Source of the DNA: Selaginella moellendorffii | Lineage: Eukaryota; Streptophyta; Lycopodiopsida; Selaginellales; Selaginellaceae | Assembly: GCF_000143415.4 (NCBI RefSeq) | Contig: NW_003314301.1 | Coordinates: 1,424,314 to 1,488,313, forward strand | Direction: 5' to 3' | Length of the DNA stretch: 64,000 nucleotides | Part shown: in pieces, positions 44,273-55,273 of the stretch | How the letters are laid out: each line of letters begins with the position of its first letter | How positions within the stretch are numbered: position 1 is the stretch's first letter | Notes under the pieces: model-generated | The model's input: only the letters and a program-made list of their open reading frames with translations | The model's database searches: none | What the model was told of the DNA's origin: nothing | Made by a program: the position numbers and the translations under genes

Positions 44273-44775
44273 CTACAATGTGGGGTTAATCGCATCCGAT
44301 GGCGTGTGGGCACATGCCATTTCAGCTGTAGACTCTAGTACAACTAGCTCAACAGTGGCATGGGGTGGTTCCGATGGCGTGTGATCACACGCCATTTCAG
44401 CTGGTGCCTCCGTTGGCAAAGTGGACATGACCGAACAGGCAGCAGGGGCGGTGTAGGGAGGTTCCAACGGCGCGTAGTCAGATGATTGGGCACACGTTGA
44501 GTCCGTTGGAAATGAGGATACGACCGGCTCGGCGGCTGGGGCGGCCTCATGCGGGTCCAATGGCGCCTGGTCACCGTCAGTTGGATACGTGGACAAGATT
44601 GACTCAGTGGTATGGGCAGCATCAAGTGGAGCGTGGTCAGCTTGCTTGGCATTGATATGGATAGTAGCCTCCACCAGCTCTGATGACTCTTGCAGGCAAG
44701 TAGAGTCCACTGGCGGATCCATATGCATGTCCAAATATCTCCCTTTGATTGAGATGGTATCCTCCCTACTGGCTA
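44273..44775 (-). other. Repeat-rich linker exon containing two coding palindromes
   Basis: Degenerate repeats of about 25-35 residues are anchored on D-x-APL-(D/E)-P (DQAPLDP, DYAPLEP, DHTPSEP, AHTPSD). The two last units start right after AEMAC, and AEMAC-x-HTPS is exactly the translation of the 22-bp palindromes at 44374-44395 and 44299-44320. The exon ends at a TAG (44273) but the frame continues into the HAD exon. Confidence 0.6.
44299..44395. repeat. 22-bp palindromes within coding sequence (2 copies)
   Basis: 44374-44395 is a perfect palindrome (core TGGCGTGTGATCACACGCCA); 44299-44320 is near-perfect. Both lie in the repeat-rich exon and encode MACxHTPS on the minus strand. Confidence 0.9.
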
Positions 44776-45051
44776 CTAAAAACAAACTCATTAGCACATT
44801 GAATCGACTATACTATATTTACCATCAACTGTTATTGAGGAACTAGAATCGATATCACTTGGGCGCACTGCTGATTCTGAAGGATTGGACATACATTTCG
44901 ACCCTTGCTTGGCACTATCCTTCCTCGACACTAAAGGCTAGAGTTTGTATCTTAATTCAACTGAATAATCTCTACTTACCATTTGCTCTGCGACCTACAT
45001 GGACAATGTTAGAAATGGTAAAAGGTTAGGAATGGATGTACTATTATTTAC

Positions 45052-45747
45052 CTGATGGTTTGTCTTGTATGACCTTCCTCCGTTGCTCTTTGGCCACCTC
45101 AGGCTGGCCATCGTCGTCATCATCATTGTCGTCGTTATTGTGATCGTCACCATTGTGAGGACCATCCAAGTCCTCTTCGTCCTCCTCTTCTTTGTCCTCC
45201 TCTTAGTCCTTCTGCTCTTCCTGCTCATTATCTTTCTCTGGCTCCTCATCCCCCTCCTGCATTTCTTCCATAGGCTACTCAGGCTGGATGGCTTGTTCTT
45301 CCAGGACCATCTTGGGAAAATCATCTGGCCGAGTCTCCATCTCAAAATACAAGACATCCATAGCCTATTTTAGTGCGTGACCTAGGACCGTATCCTCACC
45401 CGACTGTTTTAACATGGTTTCTGCACGTTCTTGCACCCTTCGAAGACGACAAGATGAGAAAAACATGGCCCTGACTTGAAAAGCATCCCTCATCCATTGT
45501 ACCTCTCCATTGAGATTGGGGAAGGGGAGTCTGCCATAGGAATCTGAGTCAGGAGGTGGTGACTAGCTGCTTTCGCACACACGCCATAACTGCGAGGCAT
45601 TACCTATCATCTTTTCGTTGCCCTTCTTCCTTTTCGAATCAAACGCCTCTGATCCCGACAACTGTCCAACATGCTTTTGCTTTTTATAACCACTGTCAGT
45701 TTGAGTTTGGCTGGTGCTTGCCTGTTTTGCCTTTGAAGAAGTGTCTC
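45052..45747 (-). other. Acidic linker exon with clustered in-frame stops
   Basis: Read in one frame: KQASTSQTQTD..., a TAG (45563), SPPPDSDSYGRLPFPNLNGE, RLRRVQERAETMLKQ, TAG (45365), LYFEMETRPDDFPKM, TAG (45275), then long Glu/Asp runs with a TAA (45203), DHNNDDNDDDDG. All three TAG codons could come from CAG. The opposite-strand ORF 45065-45373 (Val/Ile/Leu-rich) is the shadow of the acidic tract. Confidence 0.55.
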
Positions 45748-45756
45748 CTGCAAGGA

Positions 45757-48700
45757 ATGGCATGAGAGCACACGCCATTGCAAATATAATTTGTACCTCC
45801 TTTTTTCCTATTGCTTGTTTGTTTGTCCTTCTTCGACACGCCACCAGTGCGCTTTTCAGTCCTCGTGTCTGAATATTCACAACGATCTATAATCAAAATG
45901 GCGTGAGGCCTCACGTGACCTTACCTTGTGCAGGTTGTGAGCTCGGCCCAACATGGGTATCTTCAACAGTAGCTGTTAACGCCGTTTCAGCATCTGGGGG
46001 TGGCCACGCTCCTGCATACAAAGCTTGTGAGATAACATTTAAACTTAAAGTGCGTACTCACCAGGCTTGCAGAGAAGATATTGTTTTTCTTTGGCAACTG
46101 TAATTATATGCTCCATTGAAGTCACCTCTTCAATGGAGTTTGTCACCGCAACACACGGGACACCCTTGAGTAGTGCGGCTCGAAAGAATAGTCCGCCGCA
46201 GTTGTACTCGACAACGCATTTGCCCTTGGAGTCGGAAGCAGGTGACCCACCCGCTATTGCGTTGAAGACCCAGCTGAGCATTTCCCATGCTGCACCTGGA
46301 GTTTTCTCTGGATTCGAAAGCTCCATAGCCGTCTTCAGTTCCTCAGGCACGGGTAAATTGACCTCCCTCAGATCAATTCGATCGGCCTTGTCGAACGAAG
46401 CTGGGAAGTCACTCCAGTCCCACTCTGCTGCAGGACCAATAACAAGGGCGAGTGTGAAGATGCGGACATTCGTCGGTATCTTCTTCTTAGCCATTATCCC
46501 ATGGATCTCCTACATCTCCTTGCCTTTCAACCGAGCCTTCACCTTATTCAAGGCCTTCCAGAACTTGTGATAGGATTCGGAGTCATAGATCATATAGTGG
46601 ACTGAAGATTCCACCTCCGCAAGTCCCACCATTAAGTCAATGATGGAGTTGACTTCGTCTGCATGAGTGATCTCCTCGTTTGTGAAGTCCATCACACAAA
46701 AGATGTTCTTGACCTGCTCATCTCCGCGGGAAACGATGCTCCTCCACATTTGATCCTCATCCGAATTCACATATATCCGGTAAGGTTCTCGATAGGCCTC
46801 TGCTGCGGGGTCGAGCTGTTTCTGAAGCCGGCGATCGACATCCCTCTTAATGAAATTTGGATACTGATCCAACTTCTCAGCTTTACTTTTCGTGGCATCC
46901 CGCAGCAGATCGATGAACTTGGGGGCCCCCTTCACGTACTCGTCGATGTCTTCATTTGACAACTCCAGCTCTTCCATCATCTCTTGCGTGGTGTCGATGC
47001 TCACCCTCTCCACGGCCACTTGCTCGAAGATCCAATCCTTCAATAGCGCACGAGCTCTTAGAGTCGTGCACAAGTCCTCGTATGTCACAATATGGCCGGG
47101 AGTCATTTTGGTCTTGTTGAAGACTACCTCACCACGTAGAAGAGCATTCGCCACTGTCAGAAGGTCATCGTCGTCTAGAGACCGCGAGAAACACAAGGCG
47201 TTGAGCTTCAAATCATTGGGCTTCCGGCCATCCTCCACACCCATTGAGTTTAGCAACTCCCCGTCATGGTACCTCCTCAGCACATCTACCCATTTGTCAA
47301 AAACAACTTTTGTCGCGAGTAGAATGTTATGGATGCTGAGTGTGTCATTGACCCCCAGTGTTTTCGAGAGAAGACTCGAGAATTCCTGCAATGGAAATGG
47401 CGTGAGGCCACATGCTATGCCACATGCAACGAGGCTTACCTGCCAGGCGCTAGTTGCTAGTGCACGTCCATGTCCTGGTTTTTGTGGCTTCTTCAGTTGA
47501 ACCCAGAGCTTCCGTGTTCGTGCCAATGTCTCGTGCAGACCTGATTTGTAGCACGTTTCTTGCTTGACATTCTGCGCGTGGGAGATGGATATGATAGATC
47601 GGAGGGGCGAGTTGCCTTTTATCAGGCGGACAACTCTTGTCTTGAAGACTTTCTTCACCTCCTCGCCCACCATAATATCCATAACTATCTCTTGCATCGT
47701 CAAGCTAGAATGCTGCCCGGAGACAACATAGAACCGGATGTTCTGATCGTCCAACACCTTCCTATTGATCAAGTCTGGAAACCTTGTCTCACCCTTCATT
47801 GTTCGGTAGTAGGGGATCACGTCTGCGATGTCGGGTGTTACTGGACTTGCCAGCATCTTCTGCTTCAGTTTCTCCACCCACTCATCAGATACTAGCCTGT
47901 GGTTGTATTTGCTTTGGATGTCGATACGGCTCACATCGATTGTATATACTTTGTTGGAATAGTAACAAGTACTATTATCTGCGACGATTTTTGCTGCCTC
48001 TTCTTGCTCTTTCTGCTCTTTGCGGCTCTTCTTTTTGGTGGGTGTAGTGTTCGAACCCGAGGCAATGGCATCACCGAGTAGCTTCTTTTTTGGACCAGGA
48101 GAGTCGGACGTCGGCTTGAGCTTGACCACCCTTTTCTGCTTCGGGGTAGTTTCCAGATTGACCCCCTTCCCCTTCGCTTCGCAAACTGGAGGCACTCTCA
48201 ACGGCTCAATGTTGGAATATAGTTTTTGAACATCGCCGTAGGTGAGGTCCGTGGATTCCATGTGATCTTTATAGACCCGCAATGTCTTTGGAATTGTAGG
48301 CCTCCTAGACAACCTCTCCCTAGCTCCCTCTAGGAATTCCTCATAGCCGCTGCCCCCCTCTGGGAAGCCGCTAGGATGTGCAAGGTGGATCTTGAAGGTG
48401 GACGCTGTCTCTACCACAAGTGCCAGTCCATATTCTTGCATGGAACTGCATGGAGTGTCTGTCACTTGGATGAGGATCCCCATGCATTCTTTTCTCCCAC
48501 CATCTGTGTTGTACAGCCTCAGATTCTTGCCTTCCATCCGAAAGTCCAACTAGTGAGCTCCTCCCCCTTCTCTGCATCCACATTGACAGTGGCTGGAAGA
48601 AGAACGCAATTCCTCGCCTGTTCAGAAATGCACAACAATTAGAGCTGACAGATGAAAAGCTAGCAGCTGGAAATAACGTGAGGCCACACGCCATTCACCA

Positions 48701-48831
48701 CTGCATCAGATGTCTTGAGGCTGCATCCTAAGATGGCGTGAGGCTACACGCCATCTGTAACCGGACTGCACTCGAGAGCCCAATCGGTGCATGCCAATGT
48801 TGCTACTGAATGGCATGTGGCCTCATGCCAT
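45757..48831. repeat. 22-bp palindromes within short introns of the methyltransferase gene (6 copies)
   Basis: 45757-45778 (49-nt intron), 45898-45919 (56-nt intron), 47397-47418 (54 nt), 48673-48694 (81 nt), 48733-48754 (34 nt) and 48810-48831 (51 nt). In each the palindrome lies between donor and acceptor, usually nearer the acceptor, and makes up about a quarter to two thirds of the intron. Five other introns of the gene carry none. Confidence 0.82.
46062..48549 (-). pseudogene. ParB-like and methyltransferase-like domains of locus 2
   Basis: The longest clear stretch: VYTIDVSRIDIQSKYNHRL (ParB substrate-loop type start), then RFYVVSGQHSSLTMQEIV, matching the ParB-family (D/S)GQHR motif with Arg replaced by Ser, then SIISISHAQNVKQET. 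A helical middle follows (TTQEMMEELELSNEDIDEYV). After the TAG at 46510-46512 the same frame continues EIHGIMAKKKIPTNVRIFTL, and KCVVEYNCGGLFFRAALLKG aligns with the locus 1 methylase motif I VVIDCIAGSGSMVEAA but has lost its GxG pattern. No DPPY/W-like motif is seen. The enzyme part is therefore probably degenerate, while the ParB-like fold is better kept. In ParB families this fold binds CTP or acts as a nuclease; which applies here is unknown. Confidence 0.75.
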
Positions 48832-49079
48832 TTTCTACTTGGCCTAAAAGACTTACCATTTGAAGCCGAATGGAGGCGTGACAATCGAGGCCAGACTCGC
48901 TGGCGAATGTGCACTGTGTGTGCAGCGGATTGTAGCAGCAAGGCTACTCTGCCACTTACAGTTGGAGAGTGGCGCTGAAATCTCCCAGGACGCCAAGTGG
49001 GCTGCGTGTGGGTGGCGGAGTGGGCGGTGGAGTTGGCGGCAAAGTTACAAACTGGGTGTGTCTTGAAGTGGACCCCGAT

Positions 49080-49240
49080 GCACACGAGTGCGATGCGAGG
49101 GCGAGTGTGATGCAAGCGCGAGTGGACGCCGATGCACATGAGAAACCTGTAGAGAAGGTAGATGAGCGCGAATATGAGCGTGATTGCGAGTGGGAGCGCG
49201 ATGCGAGCGCGAGTGTGCGAGCGCGAGCGCGAGTATGAAG
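49080..49240. repeat. GAGCGCGAG-type repeat upstream of the methyltransferase gene
   Basis: Hexamer-like units gcgagt/gagcgcg are repeated over about 160 bp. ORFs of Arg/Ala or Ser/His composition here (48744-49250, 48956-49255, 48969-49238) are artefacts. A similar GCGAG-rich tract lies upstream of the divergent gene. Confidence 0.75.
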
Positions 49241-50450
49241 CAAAATGCAAAACATAACCTCACACGCGCGAAATGTCAGGACGGTTGGTAATCCCGCAAC
49301 GTCATCATTCCTCGGACTTGGGCACCACCATTAATTTCTGGATTGCCGCGCGCATGCAAGCACGCAAAATCCAAAAGAAATCCGCAATGTCATCATTCCT
49401 CGGACTGCATGCACGCGAAATCCAAAAGAAAGATCATGATTGGGATATCATTTAATACCCTCGCTATATTTATACCATGCATGATTGGATATTCCAAAGC
49501 ATCTTGTATTTCCAAAAATGGCAGATGTTCAGCTAAATAAAGAAATTCTATCTGTTTCTATTTTTCTCTCAAATCAATATTATAGCGTGTGGGCTCATGC
49601 AATTTTGAACCAAAGAAACCCAAAAAACGTTGGACCCAAAATATTTTGAAAAAACCCAAAAAACCCTAAACATTTTAAACCCAAAAATCCAGGCGTCCTG
49701 TGGCGTTATTCCTTGAATGGCGTGTGGGCGCATGCCATTTTCAGGGGCAAATGCTGAATGGAGAAAAATTCCCTTTCAGTGCAAATGCTGCAAGAGGCAG
49801 ATGCCGAGCACAAAGGACTGTAACTACCTCACATGACATAGATAAACTTTTCTTTATTTGGCAAAGATAAACTTTATAGCGTGTGGGCTCATGCAATTTT
49901 GAACCCAAAAAATGCACCAAAAAAATCTCGGCGTCATCTGGCGTTATCTCTTGAATGGCGTGGGGCCGCATGCCATTTTCAGGGGCACATAGGAGTATAT
50001 TCCTAGGATATTTTGACACGCGCGAGATTTTTTTGAGTTTTCTGGAGATCCAACCGTTAGATCACAACTAGATTTTACAGAATGGTATACAATGCCCTTC
50101 TTGATGACCCTGCAGAGAAGCATCTCAATCGGACACCACATGAGACCACACGAGCCTTACAATGTTTCAGGGGCATTTGCCATACATCCGACCGTTATTT
50201 TGCTCCAAGATTTTACAGTTTGGTGTGCATTGACCTTTCCATTGACACTGCAAAGGGACACCACAATCAAATGCGGGATCACAAGAAACCAACTTCACTA
50301 ACTCTGGTTTCACCAAGATCTACGTAAGGAGTTATGAAATGAAAGGACCCTCTCTATTGAAATGTGTTTATGGTCCTAGGGGCATTGTGATATATCAAAG
50401 GATTTTGCATCAAGTTCTGTATTTGCATGTTTATCAAGCTACTGAATTGC

Positions 50451-50476
50451 TAAACCCTAAACCCTAAACCCTAAAC
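50451..50476. repeat. Interstitial telomere-like repeat (CCCTAAA)n
   Basis: taaaccctaaaccctaaacc continuing for about 26 bp, plant telomere type, between the two divergent genes. Confidence 0.9.
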
Positions 50477-51189
50477 ATGTGGCAAATGCTGCGTGAAGAA
50501 AGATGCGGGCAAATGCTGTAAGAGGCAGATGCCGAGCAGATGTATCTCAGGCTAGCGAAGGGGACAAACGAAAGCTAGCTATAAACATGACGGGATGCAA
50601 ATAGATTACTAGGCTGGTCCTGCGAAAATCAAAAACCATAATTGAAAATATTGAAAATGCAAAAAGAAAGGTTTATAATATTTTTGAATTTTAAGCAACC
50701 AAAGGAATGTAAGTAGGGCATGTGTTTGTAAGTTTAAAAATGCCTCCTTAAATTCCCAAGTAAATAAAGCTGTTTCTATTTTTGGTACAGGTAAACTTTA
50801 TAGCGTGTGGGCTCATGCAATTTTGAACCCAAAAATGCACCAAAAAATGCTCGACTAGCATTATTCTTTGAATGGCGTGTGGCCTTATATTGCCATAAAT
50901 GGACGTACACACACAGCATAATTATTCCTTTACACGGCGAATAATCTTGGCGCGGATCGCTGACATGGCATGGCAAAGTTCGAATCACTGACATGGCACA
51001 GCTGGATCGAGGCAAGGACATGATGTGACAAAGTTCAACCTCCGACAGCAAAGTCTAGAAGCTACTCAATTTGAAATTTGTCAGAGGAATCATAAGATCT
51101 GGTTTGTCAGAGGATTTGATGTGACGTTCAAGCGTGTGTTATTTTTGAATTCTCGAACTCATTCCTAGGTCTATCATTTTTGTGCGCCA

Positions 51190-51415
51190 TGTTCTTGGTT
51201 CCGCTGAGCGCAGTGAGCACTGCTTGTGTAAGCGGCGTTGTGAGTTGTGGTTTATGCGTCTACGAGCGGTTGCGGCATTGCGAGTGCCATTGCGAGCGGC
51301 AGTTTATGCGAGTGGCAGTTTGTGCGAGCGGCGCTACGAGCAGTTGCGGTGTTGCGAGCGGCACTACGAGTAGTTGCGGTGTTGTGAGCAACACTGTCTT
51401 TGGTGTGGCTACCGT
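51190..51415. repeat. GCGAGCGGC-type repeat upstream of the DUF7869-type gene
   Basis: Units of the type gcgagcggcactacgag and agttgcggtgtt are repeated; a long Cys/Ser ORF across it (51180-51425) is a repeat translation. Together with 49080-49240 it frames the intergenic region symmetrically. Confidence 0.7.
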
Positions 51416-51758
51416 TTCCTCTTGATATTCGGCACTTGTGCTTCCTGGTATGTTCACCATGGAATGGCTTAGGACCACATTTAGAAATGGCATGAGGCCA
51501 CATGCCATCTTGGGCCCTTGCAATTTCATGGCTAGCGTATTGTCATGTATGTTTTTACTTGCCTGCAGCTGTGTGTATATCAAGATGGCATGAGGCCTCA
51601 TGCCAATTTTGTGAATGCGAAATTTCACGTGGGTGTCAATAGCATGTTTGAATAATGGCATGTGGCCTCATGCTATTGAGGTTGTTTGGTATGTTATGAT
51701 TTAGGCCATTCTCCAATCATTTTTTGTATGGTCTTAACTTCTTTTCTACACTTTCAGA

Positions 51759-54655
51759 ATGGCCTCCGCAAGTGCGACGCATGTTCCCTCCGTGGATCTT
51801 AAGAACCGTGCTACATGGATTCAGGCAAAGGTGTTTCTAAACAACCCCGAGGGGGAGGTGGTAGCTGAGGGCTTAGCCACAGTTGTCAATCCAAGAGATG
51901 CGGTTGCTAATCAAGAATTGGGCTGGGATGATATTGGAGTTGCGATTTTAGAGGTTGTTGACACAGAAGAAAATAGTCTGACTATTGGAAGCATTGTGCG
52001 GTGGAAATTGAGGCACTTACTGTTTTAGAATGTGAAGGATTCACAATCAAACACCACTACAACTGATGACAGAACATCTCTTCATGGGAAAAGAAAGTAC
52101 ATCTTCCTAAAGCGCAGCCAAAGGGATCTGAGCAACGAACCGAAAATGCAGAAAATGGCGATGGAGGTTCGAATGGTCTCGACAATTGCTTGTTGCAAGA
52201 GGAGGTGCTGTCAACATGCTGATTGGGATGCTATTGAAGAGGAGAGAGCAAGATACAAGACATTGTCCTGGAAGGCAGCTCGCAATTTTGTGTATGAGGC
52301 ATTACGGTCATCTGTTGATGCTTCAAAACATCAGGTGGGGGGCATGGTCTTCCAAAGGGGTTTTGTCTGCATGAAGGCATGGAGAATCATTTATGGAGTC
52401 CCTCGAACCACATTCTACAGAATCAAAACTGAGTTCGAGGAACAAAGGGTTCAACAGGCAGTCCATGGGAACGACGGTACTCACAAAACCAGGGGTCATG
52501 TTGTATATGGAGAGGCAATCTTCAAGAGGTTTGTCAAGACATGTAGCGAGTAACAACCACATAAAACCCGCCTCTTGGAAGATGGAACTCGAGACACCCA
52601 ACGAGTTCTCCCTTCCATGTATACCAAGAGGGCCATATTGGAAGATGTGAATCGGGAACTCCAGAGTAATGGCTACAGGAAGCTGAGCCAATCTAGATTT
52701 AGTAGATTGTGGAGCAACAGGTTCAGGGATGTGAGTATAGGAAAGTACTCCAGCTTTTCAAAGTGTGACGAGTGCACTGCTATCAAAATGGCTTTGTCGA
52801 AGAATTCTTGCATCGCTCAAGAGCGAGAGACGTTGGTTAGAAGGCGGCTCGACCACAACATCGAGCAAAGAAGCTGCAGGACTGCATATTATCATAACAG
52901 GATTCTCTCCATGGAGAGACCTGACTCTTACCTCTGCATCATCCACGACAAAATGGACCAGAAAAAGACATGCTTACCTCGACTCAATCCTGCCCCCAAG
53001 GCAATCTCTTCATCCATGTAGCTGCCTGTGTCTCTGTTTGGCATAATCGCTCATGGGCATGGTGCCCAGAACTATGGGAACTTCTTTGTACCTCTATGGG
53101 GTGGCGGGGGTGCAAACATGATGATTGCGTCCCTAGCAAAACACTTAAGGTCTCTACAAAGTGCGCAGACTGAGCTGAACGGCCAACCCTTGCATAAGGC
53201 CCTTGTCGATCGAACCCCATACAGGGTTCAGCTGGAGGAGGAGCAAAGGCTTGCAGTATCGTGTGGGGCCCCATGCCATCCCAGTGAATATGTTGGCCGT
53301 TAGATTGTAAGGTTATCACGTGAGGCCTCATGCCATTCCGACGAGGCTGGTCGCCCGGTGAATGCACAGCCTCATCCAAACGAAGCAGAATCTCAAGGAA
53401 GTTCTTGCGGCCGATGTGGCCTTCCACCCCATCTTCTGCTCCAAACAGACAATGCTGGCAGTGAGAACAAAAACATGTACGTCTTCGCGTACTTGGCGAT
53501 GCTTGTTGCCAAAGGCATATTTGAAACGGTTACACTTGGCTTTCTCATGGTTGGGCACACTCATGAAGACGTCGATGCCATGTTCAGTCACCTGGTAGAG
53601 TCCCTCCGGCGATCCAATGTCCTCACCCTCCCACAACTCTACGATGAATTCCAAAATTGCATCAAATGCACTATTGAAGCTGCACTTCTGACAGAGGTTC
53701 CAGACTTTAAGGGGTTTGTAAGAGGCTACATTAGGGACGGATCCGAAACGCTGATTGGCCACTCCAAGCCTCTTCAGTTTCATTTCAGCATGCGTGACGG
53801 TGCTCCAGTGATGAGGTACAAGATGAGAGAATGGGACACAGTGTGGCTGGCAGTGGACGGCATTGAACTCTTCAAGAGAGATCCCATAACTAGGGAACTT
53901 ATGATTCCTCGGGTTCCCCACGGCCGATGCACCCGGATGGACTCAAAGACCAGGAAAGTATAGTAGCCGGGATTAGACAGCATATTGCCTTCTGGAAGAG
54001 GGGGTTGGTGTTTGGTGGAGAATCCTATTTTCAGAGGTGCAAGCCTTTGCTCGAATACTGGGAGAAGATTATATCTGCTATCCAAAATGGGCCGGTTGTA
54101 TATGAAGAATTGGAAGAGTCCTTTTGGCCAGAACCCAGAGCACCAGATAGTAGCGGAACAATGTCCTCTGGAATGCAGTGACAGATAACGATGTTGAGGA
54201 TCACTATTGTGGGCCGAGGAACAAGAAGCCGAATTCAGCATTCAATCCAGTACAGGTTTGCAAAGGAATGGTAGTGCTTGTCAGACCCAGTAATAAAAAA
54301 CAAATGATATGGGTGGGGCGCTGCATCACTGATGCAGAGGAGGACGCGGAAACTAACTCCTTCAATGTAACTGTGGAGTGGTTCAAGCCAAGTTCCGGAT
54401 ATACGAAGGATTGCCTAGAAAAGAGATGGGTGCTGAATCCAAGGGATCCCAGCATGAGCATATCGGTGGATAATGTTGTGCATGGTTGGATGTGGAAGCA
54501 GAGTGCCACCATCACCTTGCCAGACCATGCAAGAGATGCAGCAAGAGCATTCATAACCCGGGTTCAAGGTGAGATTCATTAATATTCTTTTACTAAGTTT
54601 CTAATGTATTTTATTTCAAGGTGAACAATCCGAATCTGAATCAGAGGAGGCGTGA
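51759..54655 (+). pseudogene. DUF7869-type (presumed transposase-like) gene of locus 2
   Basis: One frame runs from ATG 51759 (MASASATHVPSVDL) to about 53250, broken only by TAG 52026, TAA 52551 and TAG 53019. It carries a helix-turn-helix-like part (KAWRIIYGVPRTTFYRIKTE), a Cys pair (KCDECTAIK) and LCIIHDKMDQKKTCLP. After two palindromes the core continues: LPPHLLLQTDNAGSENKN, YVFAYLAMLVAKGIFE, FLMVGHTHEDVDAMF, hallmarks of DUF7869 proteins, which are probably RNase-H-like. Frame changes occur near 53415, 53950 and 54178. The C-terminal exon is joined by a 52-nt intron (54569-54620) and ends ESESEEA with TGA at 54653. Family members occur in many eukaryotes with no known function that I can recall. 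A transposase role is inference. Confidence 0.75.
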
Positions 54656-54744
54656 TGGCATGTGGCCTTACGCCATTCCTAGGTGAGATGATACAAATAA
54701 CAAGTATAAATTCTTAGTTGTTCTAGCAAATCTTACTTAAAGTT

Positions 54745-54822
54745 CAAGGTGAACAAGCCGAATATGAATTCATCGGATTGTTATAACAAATTGCGAGGTG
54801 ATGGCATGAGGCGATACGCCAT
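54745..54822 (+). repeat. Duplicate of the terminal exon of the DUF7869-type gene
   Basis: gttcaaggtgaacaagccga and the following palindrome repeat the arrangement at 54614-54676 (tttcaaggtgaacaatccga ... palindrome). Confidence 0.7.
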
Positions 54823-55273
54823 TTGAGAGTGAGTGAAATATTTATTAGAAATACCTCATTCAATTGTGCACTTCTAAGTCTTGGTCCACTCAGTACTGTT
54901 TGCATGTTTCTATTTTAATTCTTTCTCTAAAATGTTATTTAGCATGTGGCTTCATGCCATTGCTCTCCACAATCATGCATTGAATTTTTCTATCCTTGCA
55001 TAATACTTCTCCATATATATAGCATATGCGCACATGTGATATGGTTCATTAGGCCTGATATAGTGTGTGAGGTAAAACAAAGATGATGTGACATATGCAT
55101 TTACCAATCACACGTGCATAAATCTAATAATATGGCGTGTGGCCCATATTAATGGCACATAAACCCATATTGTGGGCTTACGTGCTTTATGTACCATCAT
55201 TCCCTTGCAGCGTGTGTGTTGGTTTCCTTTTATAACACAACGAACTCCATATTTTAGGGTGAAGAGCATTCTC

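Larger units (their letters stand above)
43278..48905 (-). pseudogene. Locus 2: ParB-like / methyltransferase-like / HAD fusion gene
   Basis: Introns (all GT...AG, in phase) at 48806-48856, 48728-48761, 48618-48698, 47386-47439, 46012-46061, 45869-45924, 45748-45796, 44995-45051, 44931-44979, 44776-44822 and 44141-44187 join one long frame. Order: N-terminal segment, ParB-like domain, alpha-helical middle, methyltransferase-like domain, acidic Asp/Glu-rich linker, Pro/Ala/Thr repeats, HAD domain. Internal stops: TAG 46510, TAG 45563, TAG 45365, TAG 45275, TAA 45203, TAG 44273, TAG 43878, and a frame slip near 48550. The frame is otherwise clean over 5.6 kb, so the lesions are young or the gene is somehow still read. 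The true start is upstream of 48857 and unresolved. Separate genes fused by annotation are possible, but the splice phases argue for one. Confidence 0.68.
49582..51676. repeat. 22-bp palindromes in the divergent intergenic region (9 copies)
   Basis: 49582, 49717, 49876, 49955, 50800, 50872, 51487, 51585 and 51655 (start positions). Three pairs (49582/49717, 49876/49955, 50800/50872) belong to a larger repeated unit: tatagcgtgtgggctcatgc, then attttgaacc, then ctggcgttat-type text, then the next palindrome. Confidence 0.85.
49250..51750. other. Divergent intergenic region of locus 2
   Basis: No credible gene in about 2.5 kb. It holds nine palindromes, three copies of a compound repeat, telomere-like units and repeated words aaatgctg..agaggcagatgccgagca (49788 and 50513). 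Regulatory use for both genes is likely from position but unproven. Confidence 0.55.

Noticed and set aside
46067-47500. Plus-strand ORFs 46067-46570 and 46892-47500
   Set aside because: They are antisense to the ParB/methyltransferase-like exons, which have motif and splice support.
43878-53021. TAG as a reassigned sense codon
   Set aside because: No known plant nuclear code does this, other genes in the window use normal stops including TAG, and methylation-driven CAG-to-TAG decay explains the pattern more simply.
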